Origin: JADJVL01 sp039812765
GTDB lineage: Bacteria; Acidobacteriota; Holophagae; Holophagales; Holophagaceae
DNA: 64,000 bases
Direction: 5' to 3'
NCBI GenBank assembly: GCA_039812765.1
Contig: JBDIBF010000004.1
Location: 14,882 to 78,881, forward strand
Shown: in pieces, positions 25,115 through 34,145 of the stretch
Layout of the letters: every line of letters begins with the position of its first letter
How positions within the stretch are numbered: the stretch's first letter is position 1
Notes under the pieces: generated by a model
What the model saw: the letters and a program-made list of their open reading frames with translations, nothing else
Told to the model about the DNA's origin: nothing
The model's database searches: none
Position numbers and translations under genes: made by a program

Positions 25115-28100
25115 GCCCTTCACAGCGTCGCCATCGGCTGCGCGAGGCTCGTTCCCAGTATCCTGCATGGATACCGATCTGACACGCACCGCCTCGAAGA
25201 TCTCCCGGGCGAGAACCGGGAACGCCGATGCCTGAAAAGCCTGGTCTGCCATGTAGCGGGTCACGATCTTGTCGTTCTCGCCCATCCGTTCGATCATCAG
25301 GCTCTCGATTAGCTTGCGGATGCCCAACTCGAACTTGTCCAGCGGGTTCGCCATCGCCGTTTTGATGACCTGCTCACTCTTGCAGGCCTTTTCTTTGATC
25401 TGCTGGAAAAACAGGCGATCCTCCTCGGTGAATTTCGTGCCGAAGCGGTCGTTGAGCAGTTCGATAATCTCGGACAACGGCGCCTTCTCATCCTTTGCCT
25501 TGCCCGTGCCCACGTCACCAGGGCTATTGATGTACTGTACCTCGCCTTCCTTGACCATGATCGCGCCCGAGAACACCCGCTCCAGCCGGTAGTACTGCAA
25601 GGCCACCTCGTCGCCAACCCTCACGATCGTCGTCTCTCGATCGAGTGGCAGGTGAGGAAGCAGGTAGCGCCCGTAGCTGTACAGCATCTCCAGTTCCGGG
25701 TCTGCGTAGGGGATGATCTGACTAAGAAAAGCGTAGACCTTTACGTAGGCCGTTAGCTTTCCCCGGAACTCCTCGCGCCCCGCACCGTCCGAGATGGCTT
25801 TGAAGCGGTCGACCGCCGGCTGCAGGTGGCGCTGCATGTGTGCGTGATCCGCAGCACCCTGACGTACCATCGACTTGTAGAACACCTGCGCAAACGCCTC
25901 GACCTCGCTCCAGTGGTAGACCTGCGCCTGATCGAGCTCGTGCTTCAGCGCGTCCAGCATGGACGGGTCGGAGGCCTGTTCCAGCTCCGTCTTGTCGTAG
26001 TAGGGCTTGAACGCCCGGTAGATGTTCTCGGCGTCGTTGACGAAGTCGAGCACGAACGGCGCGTCCTTGCCCGGGACCATCCGGTTCAGGCGCGACAGCG
26101 TCTGGACCGCCTGCACCCCGTCGAGCCGTTTGTCGACATACATCGCGCAGAGCAAGGGCTGATCGAATCCGGTCTGGTACTTGTTGGCGACCAGCAGCAC
26201 CTGGTAATCGGGTGATTCGAAGCGCGCTGGCAGTGCCGCCTCGCTGATCGGCTTGCCGGTCACTACGTCGGTGTTCATCCCGGGTTCGGTGTAGTCGACG
26301 CCGGTCTCGGGGTCAGTCACCGTGCCGCTGAACGCCACCAGCGGCCGCACGTCCTTGTATCCATTCTCGGCGAGGTAGCGCTCGAAGGCGAGCTTGTAGC
26401 GGACGGCGTGAAGTCGCGACGAGGTCACCACCATCGCTTTCCCGCGCCCACCGAGCCGGTGCAGCACACTACGGCGGAAGTGCTCGACGATCACCTCCGT
26501 CTTCTGCTCGATGTTGTGCGGGTGCAGGCTCATGAACTTCGCGAGCGCCCGTGCCGCCTTCTTCTTCGGCAGGTCTGGATCGTCCTCAGCCGCCTTCAGC
26601 AACTTGTAGTAGGTGACGTAAGTCGTGTAATTCGTCAGCACATCGAGGATGAATCCCTCCTCGATTGCTTGCCGCATGCTGTAGAGGTGGAAGGCCTCGG
26701 GCGTCCCGCTCGCGCCCACCCGGCCGAACAGCTCGAGCGTCTTGCCCTTGGGCGTGGCGGTGAAGGCGAAGAAGCTCAGGTTCGACTGCTTGCCGCGCGA
26801 AGCCATCACCTGGTTGAGCCGGTCCTCCCAGTCGGACTCGCCTTCGGCATCTTCGCCTGCCCCGGCGCCGAGAATCGCCTTCAGCTCGCGCGCGGTCTCT
26901 CCGGTCTGGCTCGAGTGCGCTTCGTCCACGATCACGGCGTAGCGGCGCTTGGCGATCTCGGCTTCCCATGCTTTCGCTTGCGCCTTCTCCTCCGCAGTCG
27001 CCTTCTCCTGCGTCTCCGCGCCGGCGACGTGCAGCAGTCCGCGCAGGACGAACGGGAACTTCTGCAGCGTGGTGATCACTATCTTGGTGCCGTCGATAAG
27101 CGCGGCCGCGAGCTGCTTGCTGTCCTGGTCGATCGCCTTGACCACGCCCTGCGCGTGCTCGATCTGGTAGATCGCGTCCTGCAGCTGTTGGTCGAGCACG
27201 CGCCGATCGGTGATCACGACCACGCAGTCGAACACCTTGCGGTCCTCGGAGTCGTGCAGGCTGGCCAGGCGATGTGACAACCACGAGATGCTGTTGGTCT
27301 TGCCGCTCCCCGCCGAGTGCTGGATCAGGTAGTTCCGTCCCGGTCCTTCGCCGCGCGCGGCCGTGACGACCTTCCGCACAGCATCGAGCTGGTGGTAGCG
27401 CGGGAATATCACCGCCTCCTTCTTGATGCGCCGCTGGCCGCCCTTGCCGTCTTCGACCTTCTCCTCATTTGTCTCGACGAACATGAAGTGTCCGAGTATG
27501 TCGAGGAAGCTGTCGCGCTGGAGGGCGTCCTCCCAGAAGTAGCCGGTGCGATATCCGGAAGCGTGCTGCGGGTTGCCCGCGCCGCACTGCACCTCGCCGG
27601 GATGGCTGCCGCGATTGAAAGGCAGGAAGATCGTGTCATCGCCGCGCAACCGGGTGGCCATGTGGACTTCGTCGGGATCGGCGGCGAAGTGGACCACGGC
27701 GCGCGAGTTGAACGCGAACAACGGCGCGCGCGGGTCGCGGTCCTTCTGGTACTGGCGCACGGCGTGCCGCCAGTTTTGGCCTGTGCCCGGGTTCTTGAGC
27801 TCACAGGTCGCAACCGGCAGGCCATTGACTGCGAACATCAAGTCCACCGTGTCGTGCTTACCCGGATGGCAGAGCACTTGGCGAGTAATCGTGAGCTGAT
27901 TCTGGGCGTAGAGCGCCAACACCTCGTCGTTGAGGCCGTGTGCCGGCTTGAAGTATGCGAGGCGGAAGGTCTTGCCGTAGAACTTGAAACCGTGCCGCAG
28001 CACATGCAGCGCGCCCTTGAGGTCGAGCTCCTTGACCAGCGCGCCAATGAGCAACGTCTCCAGGCCGGCGGCGTGCTGGGTGCGCATCTCAGCCCAGAGC

Positions 28101-28258
28101 TTGGGTTGCGTTGCCTCCAGGAACGCACAGACCCGTGCGGGAAAGAGTGCGCGCTCAACATCCCACTCCGCGTTCGTGCCTGATTGCCAGCCGCCCTGAT
28201 GAATCAGCACTTCTTCGACGTGCACCTCGAAGGCGCGTTCGTTGGACTGGCTGCTCAT
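25109..28258 (-). CDS. hsdR: Type I restriction enzyme, R (translocase/nuclease) subunit
   Basis: A 1049-residue motor subunit that translocates and cuts DNA with HsdM and HsdS. The N-terminal PD-(D/E)xK nuclease region includes VDLMFAVNGLPVATCELKN. The superfamily 2 helicase motor has Walker A HSAGSGKTNSISWL, VITDRRVLDQQL, the box VDEAHSSQTGE and FTATPKGKTLELFG. The start MSSQSNERAFEV at 28258 is preferred; it lies 13 bases after the FRG gene's stop. The stop TAA (25111-25109) is inside the attC-like site. The protein is full length and shows no broken motif, so activity is plausible. Confidence 0.94.
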   Translation of the reverse strand: MSSQSNERAFEVHVEEVLIHQGGWQSGTNAEWDVERALFPARVCAFLEATQPKLWAEMRTQHAAGLETLLIGALVKELDLKGALHVLRHGFKFYGKTFRLAYFKPAHGLNDEVLALYAQNQLTITRQVLCHPGKHDTVDLMFAVNGLPVATCELKNPGTGQNWRHAVRQYQKDRDPRAPLFAFNSRAVVHFAADPDEVHMATRLRGDDTIFLPFNRGSHPGEVQCGAGNPQHASGYRTGYFWEDALQRDSFLDILGHFMFVETNEEKVEDGKGGQRRIKKEAVIFPRYHQLDAVRKVVTAARGEGPGRNYLIQHSAGSGKTNSISWLSHRLASLHDSEDRKVFDCVVVITDRRVLDQQLQDAIYQIEHAQGVVKAIDQDSKQLAAALIDGTKIVITTLQKFPFVLRGLLHVAGAETQEKATAEEKAQAKAWEAEIAKRRYAVIVDEAHSSQTGETARELKAILGAGAGEDAEGESDWEDRLNQVMASRGKQSNLSFFAFTATPKGKTLELFGRVGASGTPEAFHLYSMRQAIEEGFILDVLTNYTTYVTYYKLLKAAEDDPDLPKKKAARALAKFMSLHPHNIEQKTEVIVEHFRRSVLHRLGGRGKAMVVTSSRLHAVRYKLAFERYLAENGYKDVRPLVAFSGTVTDPETGVDYTEPGMNTDVVTGKPISEAALPARFESPDYQVLLVANKYQTGFDQPLLCAMYVDKRLDGVQAVQTLSRLNRMVPGKDAPFVLDFVNDAENIYRAFKPYYDKTELEQASDPSMLDALKHELDQAQVYHWSEVEAFAQVFYKSMVRQGAADHAHMQRHLQPAVDRFKAISDGAGREEFRGKLTAYVKVYAFLSQIIPYADPELEMLYSYGRYLLPHLPLDRETTIVRVGDEVALQYYRLERVFSGAIMVKEGEVQYINSPGDVGTGKAKDEKAPLSEIIELLNDRFGTKFTEEDRLFFQQIKEKACKSEQVIKTAMANPLDKFELGIRKLIESLMIERMGENDKIVTRYMADQAFQASAFPVLAREIFEAVRVRSVSMQDTGNEPRAADGDAVKGS

Positions 28259-28271
28259 CGTGACCGGCCCC

Positions 28272-29171
28272 TCATAGCGCCCCCTTGCTCTCGAACACTC
28301 GGTAACGGAGCCACTTCGCGATGCCGTCGAGATCCGGAAAGAGCTGCCGGTCGAACACGCCGTACTGGTCGAGTCGACGGCGGATATCGTCGTGCGAGTC
28401 GTGGCGGATGACGATCTCGAGGTAGTCCCGCTCCTCCAGAGCTTCGAAGGGCTGCTGACAGGCGAGGAGGACACTGTCCTGAGCGCGCATCCGCGGCGAG
28501 ATATGCGGCGGATGGTAGATCACATTCTCAATGATTTCGAAGGGTGACGGGGCTGGGAGCTTCGCCGCCTCGTCGCTGGGCTCCTCCGTGCCTGATGATT
28601 CGGGTGCCGGTGTCGCCGCATCCTCCTCCTTCGGCTCGATGCCTTCGACGCCATACTCCTCGTAGCCCGAGGCACCGCTCGGAGGCTTGGTCGCAAGATC
28701 CTTCACTGGCTTCACGGCCGGCTGCAATTTTCGGGTGAAATCGGTGTAGCGCGGAGGATCGCTGATCAAAACATAGATGGCGCTGTTCATCGGCTCGTCG
28801 TTGTCGTCTGTCTTCGTCTCTCGCACCGCGAAGTAGAGGGCGACCAGCGGGTTGGTCGTCCAGTCCATGAAACGCGTCGGAAGGCCATGGTGCTGGGCAA
28901 TGGCCAGCGATTCCCACTCAGTGCGCGGAAGGTGCTGCACATGCGTGACAAGGTGGTTGCCGAACACTTCGAGCACCTCGCGTTCGAGTTCGTCACGCTC
29001 GCGCAAGGTCTTCGACTGCAGGTGGTCGTAGCGGCCTATCGACGGCTTGAGCTCGTAGCCCGCGGAGACCAGCTTGGTCTGGCCCCGGAAGTACTTGCGG
29101 ACAGCGGGCAGCTCGTTGCGGACCGTCTGAAGATACTCCTCGAAGCTCTCGATCTCGAAGGGCGTGCTCAT
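28272..29171 (-). CDS. FRG-domain protein inside the R-M locus
   Basis: A 299-residue protein whose first 150 residues match the FRG domain. The FRGQTKLVSAGYELKPSIGR segment names the family, and AIAQHHGLPTRFMDWTTNP is its conserved core. Residues about 165-225 are acidic and low-complexity. A further conserved-looking domain of about 75 residues follows. FRG genes recur in phage-defence loci but their biochemical role is not established. It overlaps hsdS (ATGA) and is translated between hsdS and hsdR, which suggests it works with the R-M complex. Confidence 0.82.
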   Translation of the reverse strand: MSTPFEIESFEEYLQTVRNELPAVRKYFRGQTKLVSAGYELKPSIGRYDHLQSKTLRERDELEREVLEVFGNHLVTHVQHLPRTEWESLAIAQHHGLPTRFMDWTTNPLVALYFAVRETKTDDNDEPMNSAIYVLISDPPRYTDFTRKLQPAVKPVKDLATKPPSGASGYEEYGVEGIEPKEEDAATPAPESSGTEEPSDEAAKLPAPSPFEIIENVIYHPPHISPRMRAQDSVLLACQQPFEALEERDYLEIVIRHDSHDDIRRRLDQYGVFDRQLFPDLDGIAKWLRYRVFESKGAL

Positions 29172-30520
29172 GCGGCGACCCCTCTCACATCGATCTTCCC
29201 AGTGACCGCCGCGGTGATCAGCGCCGTCCGGTACTCCTGCAGGCGCTCGATGGCCGTTTCGACCTTGGCGACCATGCCGTCGATCTTCGCTGTCGCTACG
29301 TCTAGGAAAGTCGCGATCGCGGACTGCTCGTCGAGTTCGGGGAGGAGCAATGGCAGGGTCGCTTGGTAGCCCTCACTCAGAGACGGAACAGCTCCCGGGT
29401 TGGCGAATTCGCCGAAGTTCAGCGTGCTCATCCAATAAAACGCCCACCCCGAAGTCAGGCGGGACGCTCGCGGAATGAACGCGGTCATGTTGTTGTCAAT
29501 GCAGCAGGGCGCTGGCGTGATCCTGCGCCGATTCAGAAAGAGAGCAGCTCCAATCTTGGCGTACACGACCGCACCCTGAGGTATGACCCGTGCGCGCAGC
29601 TCCGCCGCTGTCTCCCGACTGATCGAATGCGCGCCTTCGCTGAGCGTTCTTCCATCGGGCGCCAATGCAAGGTCCCCCACCTTGTAGAAGGGCAGCTCTT
29701 CGCCCGAGACACCCTGAAATTCGTGGGGGAAGCCGGCGCCTCCGCATAGTTGCCCCGCATCCTTCAGGCGTCTTACATCCCAGTGCTCCGGCACGTCGCC
29801 GAGCCAGTCGATGCCGGAAGGCTTGAGCTTGGGGTGCGGGTCGAGGCCGGCAGCGTGGGCCGCGTCGGGCGGGAGGCCTCGGGTGACCGTGCGCGAGATG
29901 AGCGCGGTGCGCTTCTCCTTCAATCGCTCGATCAGCGTCCTATTTTTCACCATCAGAGTGTCGATCTTCGCCGTCTCGCGGCCGAGGAAATCGGCGATGG
30001 CGCGTTGCTCGTTGTCGTCTGGTAAAGGGATCGGCAGCGTCCCAATCTCCGAGGCATTCACGGCCGGATAGCTGACACCGACAGAGCGGGCTACGATCGC
30101 GTCGACGAAGCCTAGTTCCATTAGTGCATACGACATAAACGCCGGCACCACGCGGCGCGGCCTGATGACTGCGAACCCTGTAGATACAATGGTTCCTGGC
30201 TGTGGATTTCGGATAGGCGCAATCGCTCGCAGGTAGGTGCGAACAGTCGAGACGATGGTGTCTCCGTCACGAACGATACGACGCGCCCTACTCGGTGCCT
30301 CCTCAAAGACCATCGGTTCGACCGCGACGATGCCGCGCACGGCATCCACACTACTGATGTCAACGTAAGACATTTCGAAAGTTGGGTCGGTGGTCTCAGG
30401 GAGCGCTTCATCGTTTATGGATGCGGAATACTTAAGACGCTTCACATCCCAGTGCTGCGGCACGTCGCCGAGCCAGTCGATGCCTGAGGGCTTGTACCGC
30501 AGATATGGCATCAGCCTCAT
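29168..30520 (-). CDS. hsdS: Type I restriction specificity subunit
   Basis: A 450-residue S subunit with two target-recognition halves. Each half begins with nearly the same sequence (SGIDWLGDVPQHWDVKRLK and SGIDWLGDVPEHWDVRRLK). Each ends in a helical spacer (EQRAIADFLGRETAKIDTL and EQSAIATFLDVATAKIDGM). These internal repeats give the pseudo-twofold symmetry that docks two HsdM subunits. The variable domains between them set the bipartite DNA target, which cannot be read from sequence. The start is ATG 30520, 64 bases after hsdM. Confidence 0.93.
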   Translation of the reverse strand: MRLMPYLRYKPSGIDWLGDVPQHWDVKRLKYSASINDEALPETTDPTFEMSYVDISSVDAVRGIVAVEPMVFEEAPSRARRIVRDGDTIVSTVRTYLRAIAPIRNPQPGTIVSTGFAVIRPRRVVPAFMSYALMELGFVDAIVARSVGVSYPAVNASEIGTLPIPLPDDNEQRAIADFLGRETAKIDTLMVKNRTLIERLKEKRTALISRTVTRGLPPDAAHAAGLDPHPKLKPSGIDWLGDVPEHWDVRRLKDAGQLCGGAGFPHEFQGVSGEELPFYKVGDLALAPDGRTLSEGAHSISRETAAELRARVIPQGAVVYAKIGAALFLNRRRITPAPCCIDNNMTAFIPRASRLTSGWAFYWMSTLNFGEFANPGAVPSLSEGYQATLPLLLPELDEQSAIATFLDVATAKIDGMVAKVETAIERLQEYRTALITAAVTGKIDVRGVAA

Positions 30521-30584
30521 AACGCCGTCTCCTGCGCCGGTCGGTTTGGGTTGTCGACCTCTCGTGACGGAACGGCCGCATTAA

Positions 30585-32744
30585 TCATTTGCCCGCCCCG
30601 TTGCTGCCTGTTACGTGCGCGAGCAGGCCCATGATCTCCTGCTCCAGCGTCTTGATGTCGGCCTCGATCACTTCCAGAGTACGCGGCGGCTCGTAGCGAT
30701 AGAAGTGCCGGTTAAGAGGGATCTCGTAGCCGACCTTGGTCTTGCTTTCGTCGATCCAGGCGTCGGGGACATGCGGGAGCACTTCACGCCGGAAGTAGTC
30801 GTCGATACCCTCCTTGAGCGGGACGCTCTCCGTGTCGCGCAGATCCGTGTCCGGCTCAGGGTTTCCGTCGCGGTCGGGGCAGATCTCGGCCGTTTCGTCG
30901 CGCTCGCCGAGGGCGGCCAGCACCGCCTTCAGCTCGGGCGCGGTGAGCCGCACACCTACCGCGCGATCCACTTCGCGTAAATCGGTGAGGAACGCCGTCC
31001 GGTCCTTGTAGAGCCTCGCGCCATGGGCCTCGGCGAAGCCGGCGAGGAGCTTGCGGATCTTTTCCTGCCGACGCTTGCCCGCTTCGATCTCCTCGAGTCG
31101 CGCCTTCTCGTTCTTTTTGGTGCTGGTGGCGAGCTTGGCGAAGCCGCTCTCGGCCTCGAGTCGCGCGATCCGCTCGGGCGTCGCCTGGAAGTTCAGTCGC
31201 AGCGGGCGCTCGACCGTGATCTTGTGGAAGCCGAAGTCGGCGTTATCAAAGATCTTGCTCACGATACGCACCAGCTCGACCGGCTGCTTGGTGATCGGGT
31301 CTTCCTCCGTGAAGGCGCGCGTCTCACCATCCTGGAAGCTGCCGAAGATGCGCGTCACGTCGCCGATCTGGTCGGGCTCGCTCGCCCGATCGGCGGGGTC
31401 GCCAATCTTGTTGCGCTTGTTGCCGAGGCTCTTCGGCATCTTCACGAAGAAACGCCGCGCGTCGATCAGCTGGACCTTGCCTTTGCGGCGCGGCTCCTTG
31501 CGATTGGTCAGCACCCATAGGTAGGTGGAGATGCCGGTGTTGTAGAAGAGCTGATCAGGCAGCGCGACAACGGCTTCGAGCCAGTCGTTCTCGATGACCC
31601 ACTGGCGGATGTTGCTCTCGCCGCTGCCGGCATCGCCGGTGAAGAGCGGCGAGCCGTTGAATACGATGCCGATGCGGCTGCCACCTTCCTTGGGCGCGCG
31701 CATCTTCGCGAGCATGTGCTGGAGGAAGAGCAGCGAGCCGTCGTTGATGCGCGGCAGCCCAGCACCGAAGCGGCCGTTGTAGCCGAGGGTCTCGGCCTCG
31801 TGCTCGATGTACTTCTGCTGCTGCTTCCACTCCACGCCGAAGGGCGGATTGGCGAGCATGTAGTCGAACGTGCGCTTCTTGCCCTCGGCGTCGCAGTCGA
31901 AGCCGTCCTTGGTGAAGGTGTCGCCGAGGACGATGTTGTCGGCGTCCTCGCCCTTGATGAGCATGTCGGCCTTGCAGATCGCCCAGGATTCGTCGTTCCA
32001 GTCCTGCCCGAACAGGTGCGGGTCCGCGTCTGCGTTGAGGTCGCGGATGTATCTCTCCGCGACCGACAACATGCCGCCCGTTCCGCAGGCCGGGTCGTAG
32101 ATGGTCTTCACGACGTGGCTCTTCCGCAGGTCCTGCTCCGGGGAGAGCAGGAGGTTAACCATGAGCTTGATTACCTCGCGCGGCGTGAAGTGCTCCCCGG
32201 CCTCTTCGTTCGACTGCTCGGCGCCGATCCGGATGAGTTCCTCGAAGACGTAGCCCATTTGGATGTTCGCCTGGGCTGGCGTCAGACCTGGAAAGGCGAG
32301 GTCGATCTTCGGATCGCAGAACGCCTTAATGACCTCGTAGAGGAGGTTCTTCTCCGTCATGCGCGCGATCTGCTGGTCGAACGCGAACCGCTCCATGATC
32401 TCGCGGACGTTCTTAGAGAAGCCGTTGATGTAGGCGTTGAGGTTGGGGGCGAGCTGATTCGGATCGTCGAGGAGCTTGGGCAGATCCAGTTTGGAGAGGT
32501 TGTAGAACGACCGCTTGGTGATGTTCTCGAGCAGGCTGCGGACGACCGTGTCGGGCTTGCCCTTGATCCTCGGGTGCTCGGCAAGCACCTGGGCTTTGGT
32601 AGGCGCAAGCAGGCAATCGAAGCGCCGCAGGACGGTCAGAGGAAGAATGACCTTGCGGTACTCATTTCGTTTATAGGGACCGCGGAGCAGGTTGCAGATG
32701 CCCCAAATGAAGTTGGCGAGTTGGGTATGGGTTTCGACGGTCAC
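30585..32744 (-). CDS. hsdM: Type I restriction adenine methyltransferase subunit
   Basis: A 719-residue N6-adenine methylase. The N-terminal HsdM_N domain carries YRKVILPLTVLRRFD. The catalytic domain has the AdoMet motif DPACGTGGMLSV and catalytic NPPFGVEW, preceded by GEHFTPREVIKLMVNLL. The C-terminal extension of about 200 residues makes it longer than the usual 500-550. It starts at GTG 32744, 25 bases inside the proposed cassette boundary. That short leader suggests expression from a promoter outside the cassette, as is typical of cassettes, or from an undetected one. Confidence 0.93.
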   Translation of the reverse strand: MTVETHTQLANFIWGICNLLRGPYKRNEYRKVILPLTVLRRFDCLLAPTKAQVLAEHPRIKGKPDTVVRSLLENITKRSFYNLSKLDLPKLLDDPNQLAPNLNAYINGFSKNVREIMERFAFDQQIARMTEKNLLYEVIKAFCDPKIDLAFPGLTPAQANIQMGYVFEELIRIGAEQSNEEAGEHFTPREVIKLMVNLLLSPEQDLRKSHVVKTIYDPACGTGGMLSVAERYIRDLNADADPHLFGQDWNDESWAICKADMLIKGEDADNIVLGDTFTKDGFDCDAEGKKRTFDYMLANPPFGVEWKQQQKYIEHEAETLGYNGRFGAGLPRINDGSLLFLQHMLAKMRAPKEGGSRIGIVFNGSPLFTGDAGSGESNIRQWVIENDWLEAVVALPDQLFYNTGISTYLWVLTNRKEPRRKGKVQLIDARRFFVKMPKSLGNKRNKIGDPADRASEPDQIGDVTRIFGSFQDGETRAFTEEDPITKQPVELVRIVSKIFDNADFGFHKITVERPLRLNFQATPERIARLEAESGFAKLATSTKKNEKARLEEIEAGKRRQEKIRKLLAGFAEAHGARLYKDRTAFLTDLREVDRAVGVRLTAPELKAVLAALGERDETAEICPDRDGNPEPDTDLRDTESVPLKEGIDDYFRREVLPHVPDAWIDESKTKVGYEIPLNRHFYRYEPPRTLEVIEADIKTLEQEIMGLLAHVTGSNGAGK

Positions 32745-32768
32745 TTCGATTCCTCAGGCTGCTCCTAA

Positions 32769-33326
32769 CGGTCGCTTCGTGACCGTGACGGTTGTGGTCA
32801 GACGGTCTGCTTGTCCCCCGACGGGCCCAGGCCGACATCGAGGTGGAGCGTCATTCGTTGCGTGCGCTCACTGGCGCTCGGTGCACCAAAGACAGCAAGG
32901 GAAAATAGGAATTGGGATAGCACGGGTTATCGGATGCCTGCCACAAGAAGAATCCAGGTCGACAGATGTGCAATTGGTACGAAGGGGCCCCAGACTGTTG
33001 CGTGCGCAATGAATGTGTCAGAAGTTTATGCCGAGAAGGACAAATCGGTTGTACCTAAAGCCCAACCCCGCCGCCACTAGTTCCAAAAACAAGGCTTTGG
33101 CTAACGCCGCCACCACTGCGATCACGTAATTCTGGACTGACGGGGCTTACTGCGGCTTGGGCCGGGAGGCTTAGCTGGGGACGACCCGAACCCGGGGCTT
33201 GGGGCGGGTGCGGGTGCGGGTGCGGGTGCCTGTAGCGGGGCGGTCCATGGGCTCCATGGGTAGGTGTATCAGGGGGGCCGGGAAGGGGGCGGGCGCCAAG
33301 GTTTAAGAGCCCTGGGCTTTGGGCCC
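32769..33326. other. Gene-poor, partly AT-richer intergenic segment
   Basis: This 558-base stretch has no convincing gene. Bases about 32880-33070 have visibly lower GC (near 50%) and look foreign, like the adjacent island. A small inverted repeat ACGGTC/GACCGT lies at about 32769-32788, next to the cassette end. Four tandem GCGGGT units lie at 33205-33228. The remainder returns to host-like composition before the carotenoid gene end at 33327. Confidence 0.6.
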
Positions 33327-34145
33327 CTACCCCTCCGCCGGCTGGAACATCCGCATCAGCGAAGCGACGAGGGCGATGCCCATGACGAAGGGCGGGATGA
33401 CCTTCGTGGCCTCGGGGAAGCCGAGGGAGAAGTCGCCGACGATGAGGACGCCGTAGCAGAGCAGCGGGAGGATCACGATCCAGGGCTTCATCCGGCCGAT
33501 GGGATTCAGCGGGATCCGGTGCTCGATGACGCGGTAGGCGAGGCCGGCGGTGAAGGTGGTGGCCACCCAGCCGACGAAGTTCTGGATGGGGATGTTGAAG
33601 TATGGTCCGCCGTCCAGCCAGATCCAGGCCTTCTGCTCCCCGGCCATGTAGGGATCCATGCTGAGGTCCCACGCGCTCATGGCCAGGGCCGCCAGCAGCG
33701 CGGCGTAGAGGGAGCCCCAGAAGGGCAGCTCCTCCGTGACCACCGAGCCGTGGAGGATCAGGTTGGCCATCATCGTCGCGGGGTAGAGCACCATGAAGTA
33801 GGCCAGCGGGATGGGCCAGGACACCGTGCCAAGGATCTTCCAGCCCAGCACGTCGGTGTAGACGTAGCGGCCGAAGATGGCTCCCGTCTTCACCCCGGCG
33901 AACTCGAAGCAGAAGCCGATCACCGCCGTGGCCAGGAAGAAGGCCAGGGCCCGCTTCCAGCCCAGCATGAAGCAGGCGTGGCTGATCACGAAGAGGCTGA
34001 AGAAGACCGTCATCTGGTCGAAGGGCAGGCGCGACCCCGTGGCCACCTGCACGCCATGGAAGAGCACGTGGACCAGGAAGAGCCCCACCACGAGGGTGAG
34101 GAGCAGATCGGCCTTGAGGGAACGGGTCGTCGTCGCGTCGGTCAC
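33327..34145 (-). CDS. Carotenoid biosynthesis membrane protein, CruF/DUF422-like (copy 1)
   Basis: A 272-residue multi-helix membrane protein. GAIFGRYVYTDVLGWKILG, VPIPLAYFM-like WPIPLAYFMV and AWDLSMDPYM match the carotenoid 1,2-hydratase/CruF family (DUF422), which adds water to the end of an acyclic carotenoid. It starts at GTG 34145, overlapping copy 2 in GTGA. Copies 1 and 2 share architecture (AWDL(S/A)M, (Y/W) near AYFM/MFYF, FPEATK/TPEATR). They may hydrate opposite carotenoid ends or form a heteromer. No phytoene synthase or desaturase is in the window. Confidence 0.8.
   Translation of the reverse strand: MTDATTTRSLKADLLLTLVVGLFLVHVLFHGVQVATGSRLPFDQMTVFFSLFVISHACFMLGWKRALAFFLATAVIGFCFEFAGVKTGAIFGRYVYTDVLGWKILGTVSWPIPLAYFMVLYPATMMANLILHGSVVTEELPFWGSLYAALLAALAMSAWDLSMDPYMAGEQKAWIWLDGGPYFNIPIQNFVGWVATTFTAGLAYRVIEHRIPLNPIGRMKPWIVILPLLCYGVLIVGDFSLGFPEATKVIPPFVMGIALVASLMRMFQPAEG

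Larger units (their letters stand above)
25061..32768 (-). mobile_element. Candidate integron-type gene cassette carrying a type I R-M locus
   Basis: The proposed cassette runs from the G/TTAGGA junction at 32769/32768 to the G/TTAGAC junction at 25061/25060 on the minus strand, about 7.7 kb. On circularisation its attC would have outer boxes GCTCCTAAC and GTTAGGAGC, a perfect 9-bp complement, as expected for a free cassette. All four genes read toward the attC. GC and codon use are clearly lower than in the flanks. Most known cassettes are far smaller, and no intI, attI or further clear attC is visible. Boundaries are by eye; insertion at a secondary GTT site is a reasonable reading. Confidence 0.5.

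Noticed and set aside
33050..33180. A second attC site in the flank of the R-M island
   Set aside because: GGCGTTAGCC and GTTGGGC cores occur on the minus strand, but I could not find matching RYYYAAC boxes and inner arms at proper spacing.
33205..33228. GCGGGT hexamer repeats as a regulatory array
   Set aside because: Only four units of a GC-rich simple sequence; no flanking gene start is at a useful distance.
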